From Rhizopus arrhizus (lineage: Eukaryota; Mucoromycota; Mucoromycetes; Mucorales; Rhizopodaceae): a DNA stretch of 64,000 nt. The position numbers and the translations under genes were made by a program. The DNA is taken from the NCBI GenBank assembly GCA_024220505.1, contig JAKZZE010000032.1, forward strand, positions 7,501-71,500. The letters run 5' to 3'. Under the pieces are notes generated by a model. That model saw nothing but the letters and a program-made list of their open reading frames with translations, was not told the origin of the DNA and did no database searches. Positions 42,651 to 53,409 of this stretch are shown here, one piece after another (the first letter of the stretch is position 1; each line of letters starts with the position of its first letter).

Positions 42651-42806
42651 ACATAAGAAAGTGAAGGAAGAGGGAGAGGAAGTGACGTGGCTGTGATAGA
42701 TGATATGGGAAAAAAAATGTCGTTGAAGCTTTTTATCATCTTTCCAACCTGTTCTTTTTCGTCCTTTTTTTTTACTTTTTTTTTTTTTTTGAAACTTGAT
42801 ATCAAT

Positions 42807-43510
42807 ATGAAAGCAGTTTACAAGATAACACAATATGTCGCAGAGCATGCTCCAACCTTCGAGGTGACGAAGAAAGGAGGAGTTAAGCTCACGATCAAGA
42901 TGCCCAGGATGGAGGGGTATTACCTGAAGGTGGATTTGTGGAACTTGGCAGCTGGCCATGCGTTGATGGAGGGCTGGAAGGAGGGCAGTGTGTATGAATT
43001 CGAAGGTCAGGAGAATAACGCTAGAATGAGAGTGGCATTGTAGGCAAGTATTGACTTTGTTTTAGGTGAATTCAGTTTGCGGCACTGGATAGATGAAGAT
43101 GGATACTCTCGCTGCGCAGCCACAGCCAACCTGGCAGAGTGGAAGACAGGCAGCGAGGTGTACAAAGCTAGCGAGTATGATGAGGTCTGGAGGGAGGCGG
43201 AAGTCCTCAAGTATGTGTTGACGAATTGGGAGAATGGACAGTTGGTCAAGGCCAGGGGGCCTAAGAAGTTGGTCGGAGAAAAGCTGACGGAGGCGCTGCA
43301 CAGCTTGGGTAGGTTTTGACGGGAAGAAGAAGAAAAATACTGAACGTCCATATAGGGGTAAGCAAGAATAAACGCTTGCTGGTGGATGAGGAGGATGAAC
43401 AGCTGGGTGTTGGCCAAAAGCCAAAGCGTTCGCGGGTCGCTCCTGAGGTCCTGAATAGAATTATAGAGGGCCTCAAAATGGAAGATGCCGACCAAGGCAT
43501 GAAAGAATAA
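42807..43510 (+). CDS. Family A gene, copy A4 (intact, 198 aa)
   Basis: ATG at 42807. Exons 42807-43005, 43066-43308 and 43356-43510, with introns of 60 and 47 nt; the summed length is 597 nt, an unbroken frame. Exon 1: FEVTKKGGVKLTIKMP, YYLKVDLWNLAAGHALM, VYEFEG. Exon 2: LRHWIDEDGYSRC, WREAEVLKYVLTN, GPKKLVGEKLTEALHS. Exon 3: basic/acidic LLVDEEDEQLGVGQKPKRSR and NRIIEGLKMEDAD. An apparent TAG at 43041 lies inside intron 1. The two beta-rich halves joined at a split Gly and the charged tail define family A. The fold could be OB-like; activity is unknown. It is head-to-head with B4. Confidence 0.75.
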
Positions 43511-43613
43511 AGATGATGTTGTCTTTCTGCCTTTTTTTTTAATTAGCTTTTTTCCTTTTTTTTTCCCTCTTTTTTTCCTGTTTTTTATTTTGTCTATAAA
43601 AATAAGGAACGTC

Positions 43614-44254
43614 ATGGTCGTTGCATACAAATATAACCAGCTGATGATCGTGGAGAATAGTGTGGTAGAGGAGAACGTGCCGTTTCCTCAAAAGAAGGAT
43701 CGTTTTTGGTCTGTGATGGCAGGAATAGGTAAGCAGTGGGTGTAATGTTGTCAAACGAGATAGGTGGTTCTGAATCGTGTGTAAAGGTCTCTTTCCGATG
43801 TTGACAGAAGGCATGGCAGAGCCGTAGAAGGTGTTGGATGAAGAATACCACGTCAGCCTTCTGTCCTTTCAAGACCCAGATGACTCTGAACCGGTGAAAA
43901 CGATGACGAAGCCTGAGATTGACCTCTGTCGGCAGACATTGAGACGAAGGGTGCGGGCCTTGCAACCTAGGTGGTGGTGTTGGTCAGTGGGCAAGTACAT
44001 TTACCGTTTTCGGGATATACAGTACGGGCCCGTGCAAGAACAACGTTGGGTCAATACGGGTCATCAGACGCTCTGGTACTGTGTGCCCTCTACCCGAAAG
44101 GAGAATACAAAACCGAGAGAAGAGATTGAAAGGTAAGCAGGTGGCTGCGGGGTAAGGGAATAAAGTGGGATGATAAATGACCGTCGTTGTTAGAGAATAT
44201 CAACGCCTGAAGGAATTTTTGTTAGAAAGAGAGATTGATGTTACGAGAGAATAA
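43614..44254 (+). pseudogene. Gene F: unidentified protein, one nonsense codon
   Basis: ATG at 43614 (MVVAYKYNQLMIVENSVV). A GTAAGC...GTTGACAG intron joins EGMAEP, a TAG, and KVLDEEYHVSLLSFQDPD. The main exon has RQTLRRRVRALQPRWWCWS and RFRDIQYGPVQEQRWVN; a last intron precedes EYQRLKEFLLEREID and TAA at 44252. The tag between Pro and Lys could derive from CAG. It lies 100 bp after A4 on the same strand, parallel to D and E behind A3, but is not related to them by eye. Confidence 0.5.
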
Positions 44255-44766
44255 AGATATCTACCCGGGGTGGGGTGGGGCTTGGCCCCGCTGCCGACAG
44301 ACAACCTTAGCGAGATGTGAACAAGGTTGCTTTTGTTTTGTCCTGGTGGGTGCGGAAACGGGGGTGCAATAAGACTGGAGAAAGCAGTTTAGTTCATCAC
44401 AATACATGCTCTCTGTATCTGTTTGCTTGACTCGCTTTCTTCACTGTCAAATGGAGTGAATTATAAAGTTAGATTCATAGCGAGATTAGGTTGATCGTGT
44501 TGGATGCTTTGTCAAGCAATTCCTGTGTTTTTTTGCTTTTGAAGCCGTTTTCTGTTGTAGTTTGTGAGTTTGGAGAAGATAAGATAGGAAATGATGAGCT
44601 CAATAAGCCCCTCTGTTCAGTCTCTGTTGTGGAGGTGCCTTTAAACTCTGTGATCGTGAAGATGCAGTGACTTGAGCAGTTCTGTAAACACTGTGAATTT
44701 CCTATTGGTTGTCGTCTTTGAAGGCACCCTAATGGATGACAAATAAAGAGGAGTCATTTGAAAGAA

Positions 44767-45138
44767 ATGGTGTTTGTCACTGGAAGCGATGATGGCGTTA
44801 AGTCTTTTTTGAACCTACTGGGTATGAAGACATTCGACAAACACTATCCGTCCAGTGGACAAAACAGTAGACTGGTGGTTTATAGCGCCCGATTGCATTT
44901 GGATCTCTGTAGTGACCTTTCGTGTATCATTTTTTATGCAGACGAGAAATATGAAAAGGCCCTTTTGTGCAATTTGCTCAACAATAACAAGTATGACGCT
45001 GAAGTGAATTTTTTGTTGAGAAAGAATACCAACCATTTCTTGGTGTACAAAGTGAAGATTTACGTCTATGACAAAAGAGACGAAACGATAGAACAGGAAG
45101 AGTTTAATAAATTGTTTAAAGACATTTTATTCGAATAA
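44767..45138 (+). CDS. Gene G: 123-residue protein, distant family A candidate
   Basis: Single ATG-initiated ORF (MVFVTGSDDGVKSFLNLL) to TAA at 45136-45138. The pattern SARLHLDLCSDLSCIIFYAD followed by a helix and YDAEVNFLL resembles the family A first half (AKLFVDGSGGLEMQCTVKYD...EEAMFYV), but similarity is weak and no intron is needed. 45140-45780 and 44255-44760 hold no other gene I can support. Confidence 0.45.
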   Translation: MVFVTGSDDGVKSFLNLLGMKTFDKHYPSSGQNSRLVVYSARLHLDLCSDLSCIIFYADEKYEKALLCNLLNNNKYDAEVNFLLRKNTNHFLVYKVKIYVYDKRDETIEQEEFNKLFKDILFE

Positions 45139-45784
45139 AATGTAGCTCGAATAATGTCGTTTATTTAATTTTCCTTTTTTTTTTTTTTTGTCAAGATCCA
45201 GTTTGATGAGCTTATGAGCAAAGTAGATGGGAATACATTTATGGACTTCATGTTTCGTACTACAAAAGATGATGGTTGTCAATCCGTCAACGGACCGACA
45301 TCAGATTTCGCGAATAATCATAATACTATAAGTTGACCAAAATGGGATTTTTTGAGCCTGTCAATTGCGATCAAGGCAAAATAGATAGATGTTACCGCTT
45401 GGCATAAAGATTGTTGACACTGTGTGAGTACTATGATGGAAATATGAACTGGATCTGTTCAAATTCCTTTTCAGATATTCCTTGTTGACCTCAAACCATG
45501 TGGCCCTTTTTAAATGATTTACTATTTGTTTACGAATTGTTTTTATTGTTCAATAGATTATGTTTGAGTTCTTCTAGGAATACGTCAAAAGATGTTTTGT
45601 GTTTAAAAATAGAGAATATTAAAACAAAAAAAAAATTGATATGTTCCTCAGTGTGTCCTGCCTAATTTAAACATAACGGGTGCCCGTAAATATCTTATCT
45701 TTGGAAGGAGAAATGTTGGCTTTTTTTTTTCATATTTTCATGTAACTGACTTTACACAATTTTAAATGCAAAAATAATAATACT

Positions 45785-46950
45785 TTAATCTTCTAAAAAA
45801 CCAAACGATGCTCTTTCGATAGGCAAAGCCCTTGTGTTCTCATGTTGAGTCGAGCAATGATAGTTGTATATCATTGATAATACGTAAATATCATTCAAAT
45901 GAGTTAAAAATTGAAGGAGATCAGCGGTTGTTCTGGGCAGTTCAATAGTACATACTTCTGTAAACATATATACCTTTTCGTACATCAATGTCATAACATA
46001 AAATGTCAATCGATGTCCTTCAGAGATAAAGTTAACAAGGTCATCTATCTAATCCTTACTTGTGCCTCTTACCTAGAGCTTGAAAACCCATGGCGGCTGT
46101 CAACTTATGTTTACCAATTACCTCCTTTGTTAAAAGAGCAACTCGGCAAAAGTCCTTTGCAATCTCTCTTTTGCTTACCCCTTCAACCTTTAACTCACCA
46201 ATCACATTCGCATATCGCACATCAGCCTGTTGATACACATCAACAATATAGTCAGGCCTTGCATTGTTTGTGATGTTGTCATCACTAAACACCTTATCCG
46301 ACCTAAGAGCTCATTAGCCACTTGCAATGCAGCCAACAAAAACAATATTTACGCATGTGGAACTCTTTGGGGCTCCCATCCAGAAAACAATGCCTGCATA
46401 AAAGGATGCACATGGGAAGCCAGCAACTCAGCTTCTGAAATGGCTGACACAGCTGAGCTAAACGTACCAGGCAACCTAAAGTAATTTTATAGTTGATTGC
46501 CTGTTCCCCCTCTCTTTCTTGCTATAAAAACTTACACAGCTTGAACACAACGCAAAACGGCTCGATTGCTGCCCGTTGTTTTTCTTAGTAAAGAAAAAAT
46601 CTTATATCTAGCTTCATCATTATCTATCGTGCCAGCAACATAACTCTAAAAGATCGCCCAAAAAAAAGGTCAATGCCGTATCTCCCTCGAATTGTTCTCT
46701 CCCTTCCCTACCAACCTTGATAATCTTTTCCATTTTTCTTTGTACACGATTGCTTACAGAATCCCCATGGTAAAGCATTTTCATGACCTGACTATACATT
46801 TTTTTCTTGCACACTTGTAGAAAATACAAATGGGTCTGTCCCAAAACTTTCCTTGTGCTTTTTCAAGACAAAAATAGCAGACAGCGACCTAGAACCTGTT
46901 CAAAACGACATCAACTACTAGTATTTCACTTTTTACTTACAAAATCCTGA
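45785..46950 (-). pseudogene. Family L gene, copy L4 (inverted copy of L3, 5'-truncated)
   Basis: The minus strand matches 35435-36640: CKKKMYSQVMKMLYHGDS and an exon with SEAELLASHVHPFMQALFSG. It continues with ARPDYIVDVYQQADVRYANV and GELKVEGVSKRE, which keep both PD...ExK motifs intact where L3 has a stop. After FQALG and an intron come TFYVMTLMYEKVYMF and a stop at 45785. The zinc-finger exons are absent; homology ends at GATTTTGTAAGTAA. Confidence 0.65.
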
Positions 46951-47191
46951 CTAACTTGATCACGTTTACCTTCCTTCCCTGAAACATCATCATCTTCTTG
47001 TCTCGTCTGTCTATACCTTAACGAATCAACCGCCAGATTTCCGCGTTGCTGTGTGATTGACCCCTGTTCGACACCAAGGGCAATGTGCCTGAATTCGAGG
47101 TATTCTGGAGGGGTTTCCATCCAACGTTGTATGATTCACAGGGCATGACGTTCTGTTTTAAAACCAATTGAATTCGTGTCATATTTACTGG

Positions 47192-47498
47192 CTATGGCAC
47201 CATTTCGTATCTATTTGAAAACAACAGATCCCCTTTGGCCGCTATACGAAAGCACATTGGTGCCTGCTCATCCTTAAAGCTAACATCCGCAAAGGCATTG
47301 ATCCAAATAGCTGGGATGATATGAAGCAACATGCTTGTTCTCCTATTCGTTTTTAATATGAGAAATCGATCAAATATTCACATACATTGATACCTTCTTG
47401 GCATGGATACGTTTAAGAAACTTATCATCTTCATCGCAGAGTTGTTCCATCATACGTTCTTGTGTTTCTCTTACTTTGGCTCGGCGGGCAGATAACAT
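47192..47498 (-). CDS. Gene M: unidentified, two-exon fragment
   Basis: ATG at 47498 (MLSARRAKVRETQERMMEQ), a charged helix ending HAKK. A ~55-nt GTATCA...ACGAATAG intron leads to LLHIIPAIWINAFADVSFK and APMCFRIAAKGDLLFSNRY before a TAG at 47192. Coding-like sequence (NMTRIQLVLKQNVMP) continues beyond the stop, so this may be a broken longer gene. Confidence 0.4.
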
Positions 47499-47696
47499 TG
47501 TCTGTTTAGTTTAAAGAAAAAAGAGGCTGATTGTGAGCAACATGTATTTTCTTTAAATAAATCATGAACAAAACAAACCTGACAAATCGCACCAAATAAG
47601 ACCAAATACTACATGTGAACTTAAGTTTGGGATTTCAGATTGTCAGAAAAGAAAGGTTCAAGTGCTTATTCTAAGAATATATCCATAAAATAATTT

Positions 47697-48756
47697 TCAG
47701 TACTCTGTTACGTCGCCTTTGGCTTTAATAACTGCTTTATATCGCCTCTTCATGCTTCGAACAAACTGTTCAGCAAACTCATCATCCAGTCTTGCCCATT
47801 CTTGTAGAGCCACCTTCAATTGTTCCAAGTTTTTGATTAACGATCCTTTTCTTCAATTTGCCTTTCAAGAGCATTCCAAACATGCTTGATGTGGTTCAAA
47901 TCAGAGCTTTGAGCAGGCCAGTATTCAAAACCCCTGATTTGGTGGGTTTCCTTCCACCATTGAGCATAACCACCTGTATGACAAGAAGCTCCATCTAGCC
48001 GGAAGATAAAATCCCCCTCCTGATGCATTGTGACATTTGTAAACCAAGGATGAAACTTGTTGGTCAAAATATTGATGTATGCTTCTTGGTCTATAGAACC
48101 GGTTTCAATAATTTCTAAAGGTTTCCAAAAGCATCCCCAAATCATAGCATCGTCACCCCACTTGACTATAGATACTATATTTCTTTCGTCATAACACTCT
48201 CCTTCCTTCCTGAGTACTCTTTTACCGCGCTTACTCTCTTCTACACAAAAGCGCGACTCATCAGACCAAAGAACGTTTCCCCTTTGTCTTCAGTCCAACT
48301 GAGATGTTCCTTCGCCCAGCAAAGCCTACTTTTGCGGTGTCTTGCAGTCAATCTAGGCTTGTGAGCGGCTCTGTACGATTTGAAATCAAGTTGATTGACA
48401 CACGATCGAAGAGTTTCTATACTAACAAAAACATCTAGCTTTACTAATTCCATATTTATTTCTTTAAAAGAGGCAAAAGGATCCTCTCCAATTATCCTCT
48501 TCAAGTGTCTTTCTGTTCTTTCATTTATTTTTAATGGTCACCCAGTTTGCTTGTGAGGTAAAGGGCTGCTATAGTCATCAATCCTGGCTTTTATACTTTG
48601 TACAGTGGACTTGTTCAATCCAACAAGTTCTGCAATCTCTCTAATCGTTTGATGTGTTCTAAGAAGATAAAAAACACCTCATACTTTATTTTCTTTTGTT
48701 TCATCTTCAGATATAATTAAAGGTCATGTACGGTCTATGGAGATGCTAGCTGACAT
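47697..48756 (-). pseudogene. Tc1/mariner-type transposase, frameshifted
   Basis: From ATG 48756 (MSASISIDR) come an HTH (TIREIAELVGLNKSTVQSIK), then INERTERHLKRIIGEDPFAS, LTARHRKSRLCWAKEHLSW, WGDDAMIWGCFW, FRLDGASCHTG (catalytic Asp) and EYWPAQSSDLNHIKHVWNAL, where the usual DLNPIE motif has become DLNHIK and the third catalytic residue looks lost. Stops or frame changes fall near 48700, 48240 and 47840. Clear terminal inverted repeats were not found. Confidence 0.8.
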
Positions 48757-49655
48757 GTTTTTTTAATGTGTTGATGGATGAGAAAAAGACAACTTTATTT
48801 TGTTATGAGCATAAACTTTTTTCTTGGTGTCATTGTACAACCCAAAAAAAAACCATCAAAAAGCGCTCATTTCTTAACCCTATACTAAGCAAACAACTAC
48901 TAATTATCGCCCCCATACAATCTTTTCAACTCTTTATCCAACATCCAATATATTCTACATTTTATTTAAAAAAATCATGCATCACTACATATCTGCCTTT
49001 CCTTTTCAGCATATGTGATCCCTGCCACCTTACCACTCCCACTAAACGCCACAAAAACTTCACAATCCAAATCCTATTATTTAATCCGTAAATTATCAAT
49101 CTACTCTCCTCAGCTATTATTTTCCTTTACATCAACTCGAAAAATAGAAAAAAAAATCATCAGAATGAACTCTTCCTACAAAACACACAATCTTTGGATA
49201 TAATTCGTGAAAGAGATACGGTGTTGATTGTGCCACTCCGTATCCACCTTCACCACTACTAACTTTATTTTTCTATGAACCACCCTATTCTTAATCCTTC
49301 TAAATAAATCACTTCATTTTCAAGTCATCCCATGTCAATTCGCCTCACAACAACAATCACGTAACAGAAACTAAATATACTTACATATTAAAAGAACAAT
49401 AAAACTTTAAAACAAAATAAACACAATTTCTTAAAACCATAACCAATAAAAACTTACTAAATAAAGAATAAAAGACAAAGAAAAACGAAACAAAAAAAAA
49501 CATAACAATCACTACAAACTAATAAACAAAGACATACCTTACAGTACCATAACATACAATAATAACAATCACTACCAAATTGGTACCTCTTGACAACTTT
49601 GCTTTAAATAAAATCCTGACAATTTTTTTTTTATTTTCTTTCTCGTAAAGCAACA

Positions 49656-50588
49656 ATGTCACTCACCTTAAAACATGCGGTTGTAACAAGAAGAGCTAAA
49701 TTGTTCGTAGACGGCAGTGGAGGTCTGGAAATGCAGTGTACTGTAAAATATGATGGTGTTTTCTATAGTTTGGGGTCGTATAACCCTATAGTAATCGCAT
49801 TCTTTTTAAAGCATGGCTTAGAAGAAGCCATGTTCTATGTCCAAGGTAATGTGCGAATGCTTTAAAAGAAAGGAACAGAAGGCGATCCAAAAATTACCAG
49901 CAGGACTTGAACTAACCCATCCTCTTCTTTTATTTTCTTTTTTCTTAAAATCAAAAAGGCCCGTTCAAGTTTGACACCTTTATGAGGGGGGATGGCCACA
50001 TAGGAAATTCTATTCGGGTGACGGTAGAGGAAGCCAAGCTGTACCCGTTTTCACAAAACATAAAGGTGTCATTATCAGAACAAGAGGTAGATGTTGTCAA
50101 GTACAACTTGCTGAAGTATGCCGTGATGTTTTTTGAGGATGAGACGAGGGTGGACTCTGCCATTGACTATGATGGATGCCTTGAGTTGTTCAAGACCATG
50201 CACGGAGAATTATGTAAGTAAACCAAGACAAAATAAAGAGCGATCAAAGCCTTATTTACTCATCTGGTATGCCTCCCTTTTTTGGGGAACCTATCGTGCT
50301 TCATCTCTAGATCCAAACAAAAGTTTTGATAGTGTGAAGTGGCCAGAGGGCTTGGAGGCCAAAAAAAACAAGCAGGCTGCGGAGGGATCTCGTTTGAGGC
50401 AAACGTTGTTGGCTGCAGCAGAGGATGCCACGGATGTCTTGGATGTGGCGGAGTTATTTGCTTCCGTGGTTGGAGAGGTTCCTGCGCTGGGACAAAGTGA
50501 GTCGCGCATAGACTTTGAGTACGAACAGGCTGTAGAAGCCGCGCAGGGGGATTCTTCGTCGGGGGCGCCTTCAAGCTCAAAGAAATAA
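49656..50588 (+). CDS. Family A gene, copy A5 (intact, 240 aa)
   Basis: ATG at 49656. Exons 49656-49845, 49959-50213 and 50311-50588; introns are 113 and 97 nt. The total is 723 nt in one frame. First half: RRAKLFVDGSGGLEMQC, VFYSLGSYNPIVIAFFLKHG, AMFYVQG. Second half: FKFDTFMRGDGHIG, KVSLSEQEVDVVKYNLLKYA, FFEDETRVDSAID. The tail (WPEGLEAKKNKQAAEGSRLR...SSSGAPSSSKK) is helical and Ser-rich. Intron 1 splits the same Gly codon as in A1-A4. It is probably functional, most likely a small nucleic-acid- or protein-binding factor. A6 is its truncated inverted copy. Confidence 0.75.
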
Positions 50589-50589
50589 T

Positions 50590-52295
50590 CTTCTTTTTAT
50601 ATTGATTTCATTTGATCAAATAAATATCGCTTATCATGGTTCTTTTTTTTTTTTTTTTTTATTTCGTGCTTAATAAATGACTTTAGTGAAAAGAAGTGAA
50701 ACTGAAATTGGCGTTGAAAACCGTAAACGGCCCAATCCGAAGGCGATCGAGCCAGTTTCTGGCGGTGAAGAGCGTTAGAGGAAGGCAGGAAGCGCATATG
50801 AGTTCATGAACAGACAAGGAGAGATAAACCAGAATAGTCCTGGTCCTTTCGCCCTTTTGATTTTCCCGTGCCCTCATCTCTCTCTCTTTCTCTTTACTTG
50901 TTCACAACAGAGGTGGCTACCATGTTATCCTTCGTCAATCTAGCTGTGTCATACACCTGAGACACGTAGAGCGTTCTAGAAATAGACCTAAGACCTTCTG
51001 TTCACTTGATCTCATTCTCAGCTTCATCAGACACAATGCCTCGTATTTGGGAGCAGCTATATATTTTATTCAAGAGTAGACAACTTCAGCGCTCACTGAG
51101 TAAAATGCAATAATTTTCAATTATATCCTTTTATTCGCTAAGGGAGGGTCATGCACCAGAACACAAGCAATTAAGAGATATCACAATGACAGTTAGTCAT
51201 AGAAAAATTCAAGGCGCATCTGAACTTTTTTGTACCTGCACTAAAAATTAATAATAAAACATTTGGTTTGAAATAACTGCCAACATTTCATTGTAATAGC
51301 AATATGTAAATAATGAATATCAATATCTTGTCTACAAGGCAAGTTCATGTGATTATTTGTGGTTAGTGATAAACACATATAAAATACAAGTATGTATATT
51401 GTATGAAACTCATTTCTATCGTGTATTCTTTCGAAAAATACACAAATACAAAACTAATCTGAAACCAAGAGAAAGAGCATACATATGGTATGCAAAAAAA
51501 CCACTGGGGGACGTCTATGTTTATACACATAAAGCAAAAGCGATTTATAGCATCCTAGCCTAAAAATGACTCAATACATTTGAGATATTGAAGCTATAGT
51601 ATCATTTGAAAGTAAATTGGGTGATAATTTTTTGCAAGTTGAATAAATACATAAACTGACTATATGTCACTCCAAGAATTGCACCTCAAGCAACTAAATA
51701 TAAAGACCTCTAACTATTGTCCGTGTTATGCAGCAAGAAAATTACATAAAAATGCAAAAGTACTCTTCCGCAGTTATAATTATAGGCTTGATCCCAGTTT
51801 TATTCTCCTTGTATATTGTCTCCACATATAATAATGTCCATGTATCGTTATTAGAAAACTATTGGATATTAAGCTACAAGAAAGTACTGTTATCATGAAA
51901 GTAATGAATTTTTAGTGTAGTCTTTCTTACTTCATTTGTACTCCAACATGCAATATGAAAGACACAGCGCGATCTACTGCTTCATCTGAATTATACAATG
52001 ATGTATATAATAAAAATAATTTTTATTTTATTTTTTGGTTATATCAACGTTAGTATAATCTTCCAAAAAACATCTTGTTGCAAACCAAATTCAGTTTGAA
52101 GTGAGTAAAATTAAGATAGCATTCTTTTTTTATTGACAATTTAAGTCATTGGTTGACCTTTTTTTTTGCTACTCATGGGAAAAGGAATGCTTCAAAAGAG
52201 TGCATTAACAAGGAAGAAATTCAAGGATGATCTAGATTAAAAATGCTTAGTATCAAATGCAACTTTCATCCATAGGAATTACTAACTGATGATGC

Positions 52296-52296
<1 letters not shown>
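50590..52296. other. AT-rich intergenic DNA, nothing recognised
   Basis: Only short open frames occur, with no repeats shared with the rest of the window. 49005-49655 upstream of A5 is similarly AT-rich and empty. Confidence 0.5.

Positions 52297-52342
<46 letters not shown>
52297..52342. repeat. Poly(A) tract, ~46 nt
   Basis: An uninterrupted A run between GATGATGCC and ACTTTGTACATAC. A GACGATGCCAAAA copy ~40 bp downstream makes a slippage expansion within the gag-like coding region possible. Confidence 0.9.
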
Positions 52343-52345
<3 letters not shown>

Positions 52346-53409
52346 TTGTACATACTGTAAAATAGCAAAATATTCAGCCGACGATGCCAAAATGTGTTTT
52401 ATTCGTATCAAACATGAGGAAAAAAAGAAAGAGTTGGCCAATCATAGACCTTCTGTAAGTATCAAACTAAATAATACAAAAGTCAAAATGGAAAAAATGA
52501 CAAAGCTATTGCTGGCGAGAAGTAACCCTTCAGTACAATCTTGTAAATCAAAATTTGGAAGTTGTTAAGAGCGATATCTCTAATTCTCTCTGCTTTAACT
52601 CTAGCCAAGATAATATAAAAATAAGTACTAAACATTATGATTCTTCTTCCGAAGATGAATGTAAGTTATTGTTTAATGAGTACGATAGGTACCTAATTTC
52701 TCCTAATAAAGATAATGATCTTGATCTAGAGTACAACAACGATGTAAATATTTTTGCTTTACACAATAATAGTGAAGGAGACATTGGCAATCCTTTTGAT
52801 TCTAGCTGTATTTCTTTTTCACCTGTCACTCCAATTACTCTAAATGATAATAACACCCACGGCATCATTGATACTGGTGCCAACGTCTCTGTTATCAATA
52901 AGAATTTTGCTAACGCTAATAATATTGAATTCAACTCCATCCCTTGTCATCTTGTTCCGACTAACAGTAATAAAATTCCACGAATGCAAACAGCTCATTT
53001 CATCAAAGTTGAATACGATAATATAGACCGTGTTATCAAACATAAATTTGATGTTATTGATGACAGTATCCTTTCTTATAATAAGATCATTATTGGTATT
53101 GACCTTCTTCCAAAGTTCTCTATCCATTCAATGAATGTTGCAGTAAAATATAAAAGTACTGAAAAAGAAAAAGAAGATTCTATTGTTGATAAAGCATATG
53201 AGCCCAACATATTTCGAGCTGGTACTGATAAAGAACAAAAAGCCTTTAATTTAGACATCAAACCCTACAAAGTTGCCAATCAACAATTAAACAAGAATTC
53301 TTTATGTAACATTACAAAGGAATCGTTTGTAGGCTTCGTCTGTGTATACATTGTAATCAGTAGCTCTCTCCTTTTTAGAAGAGACTTCCTTCATAACATA
53401 CTAGTTTAA
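52343..53409 (+). pseudogene. LTR-retrotransposon gag/protease fragment
   Basis: Upstream of 52555 the frame has CTYCKIAKYSADDAKMC, a zinc-knuckle-like Cys pattern, then a stop. The 284-codon ORF from about 52555 carries the aspartic-protease signature HGIIDTGANVSVINKNF and a later IIIGIDLLPKFSIHSMN, equivalent to the ILG(M/I)D..P motif of Ty3-type proteases. RT, RNase H, integrase and LTRs are not adjacent. The last 30 residues are probably read past the true domain. Confidence 0.75.

Noticed and set aside
17272..43045. In-frame TAG shared by A2 (~17277) and A4 (43041), at first sight stop-codon readthrough
   Set aside because: It lies inside a 60-nt GT...AG intron at the conserved Gly-splitting site; A5 has the same intron position. 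Splicing removes it.
14755..49915. tRNA-like T-arm (GGTTAGTTCAAGTCC) near 14763 and its inverse near 49905
   Set aside because: It lies within intron 1 of A6 and A5, the flanking stem bases do not pair, and no D-arm or anticodon arm is found.
16279..52342. Long poly(T) and poly(A) tracts as LINE/SINE tails
   Set aside because: No reverse transcriptase, Pol III promoter or clear target-site duplication is found beside them.
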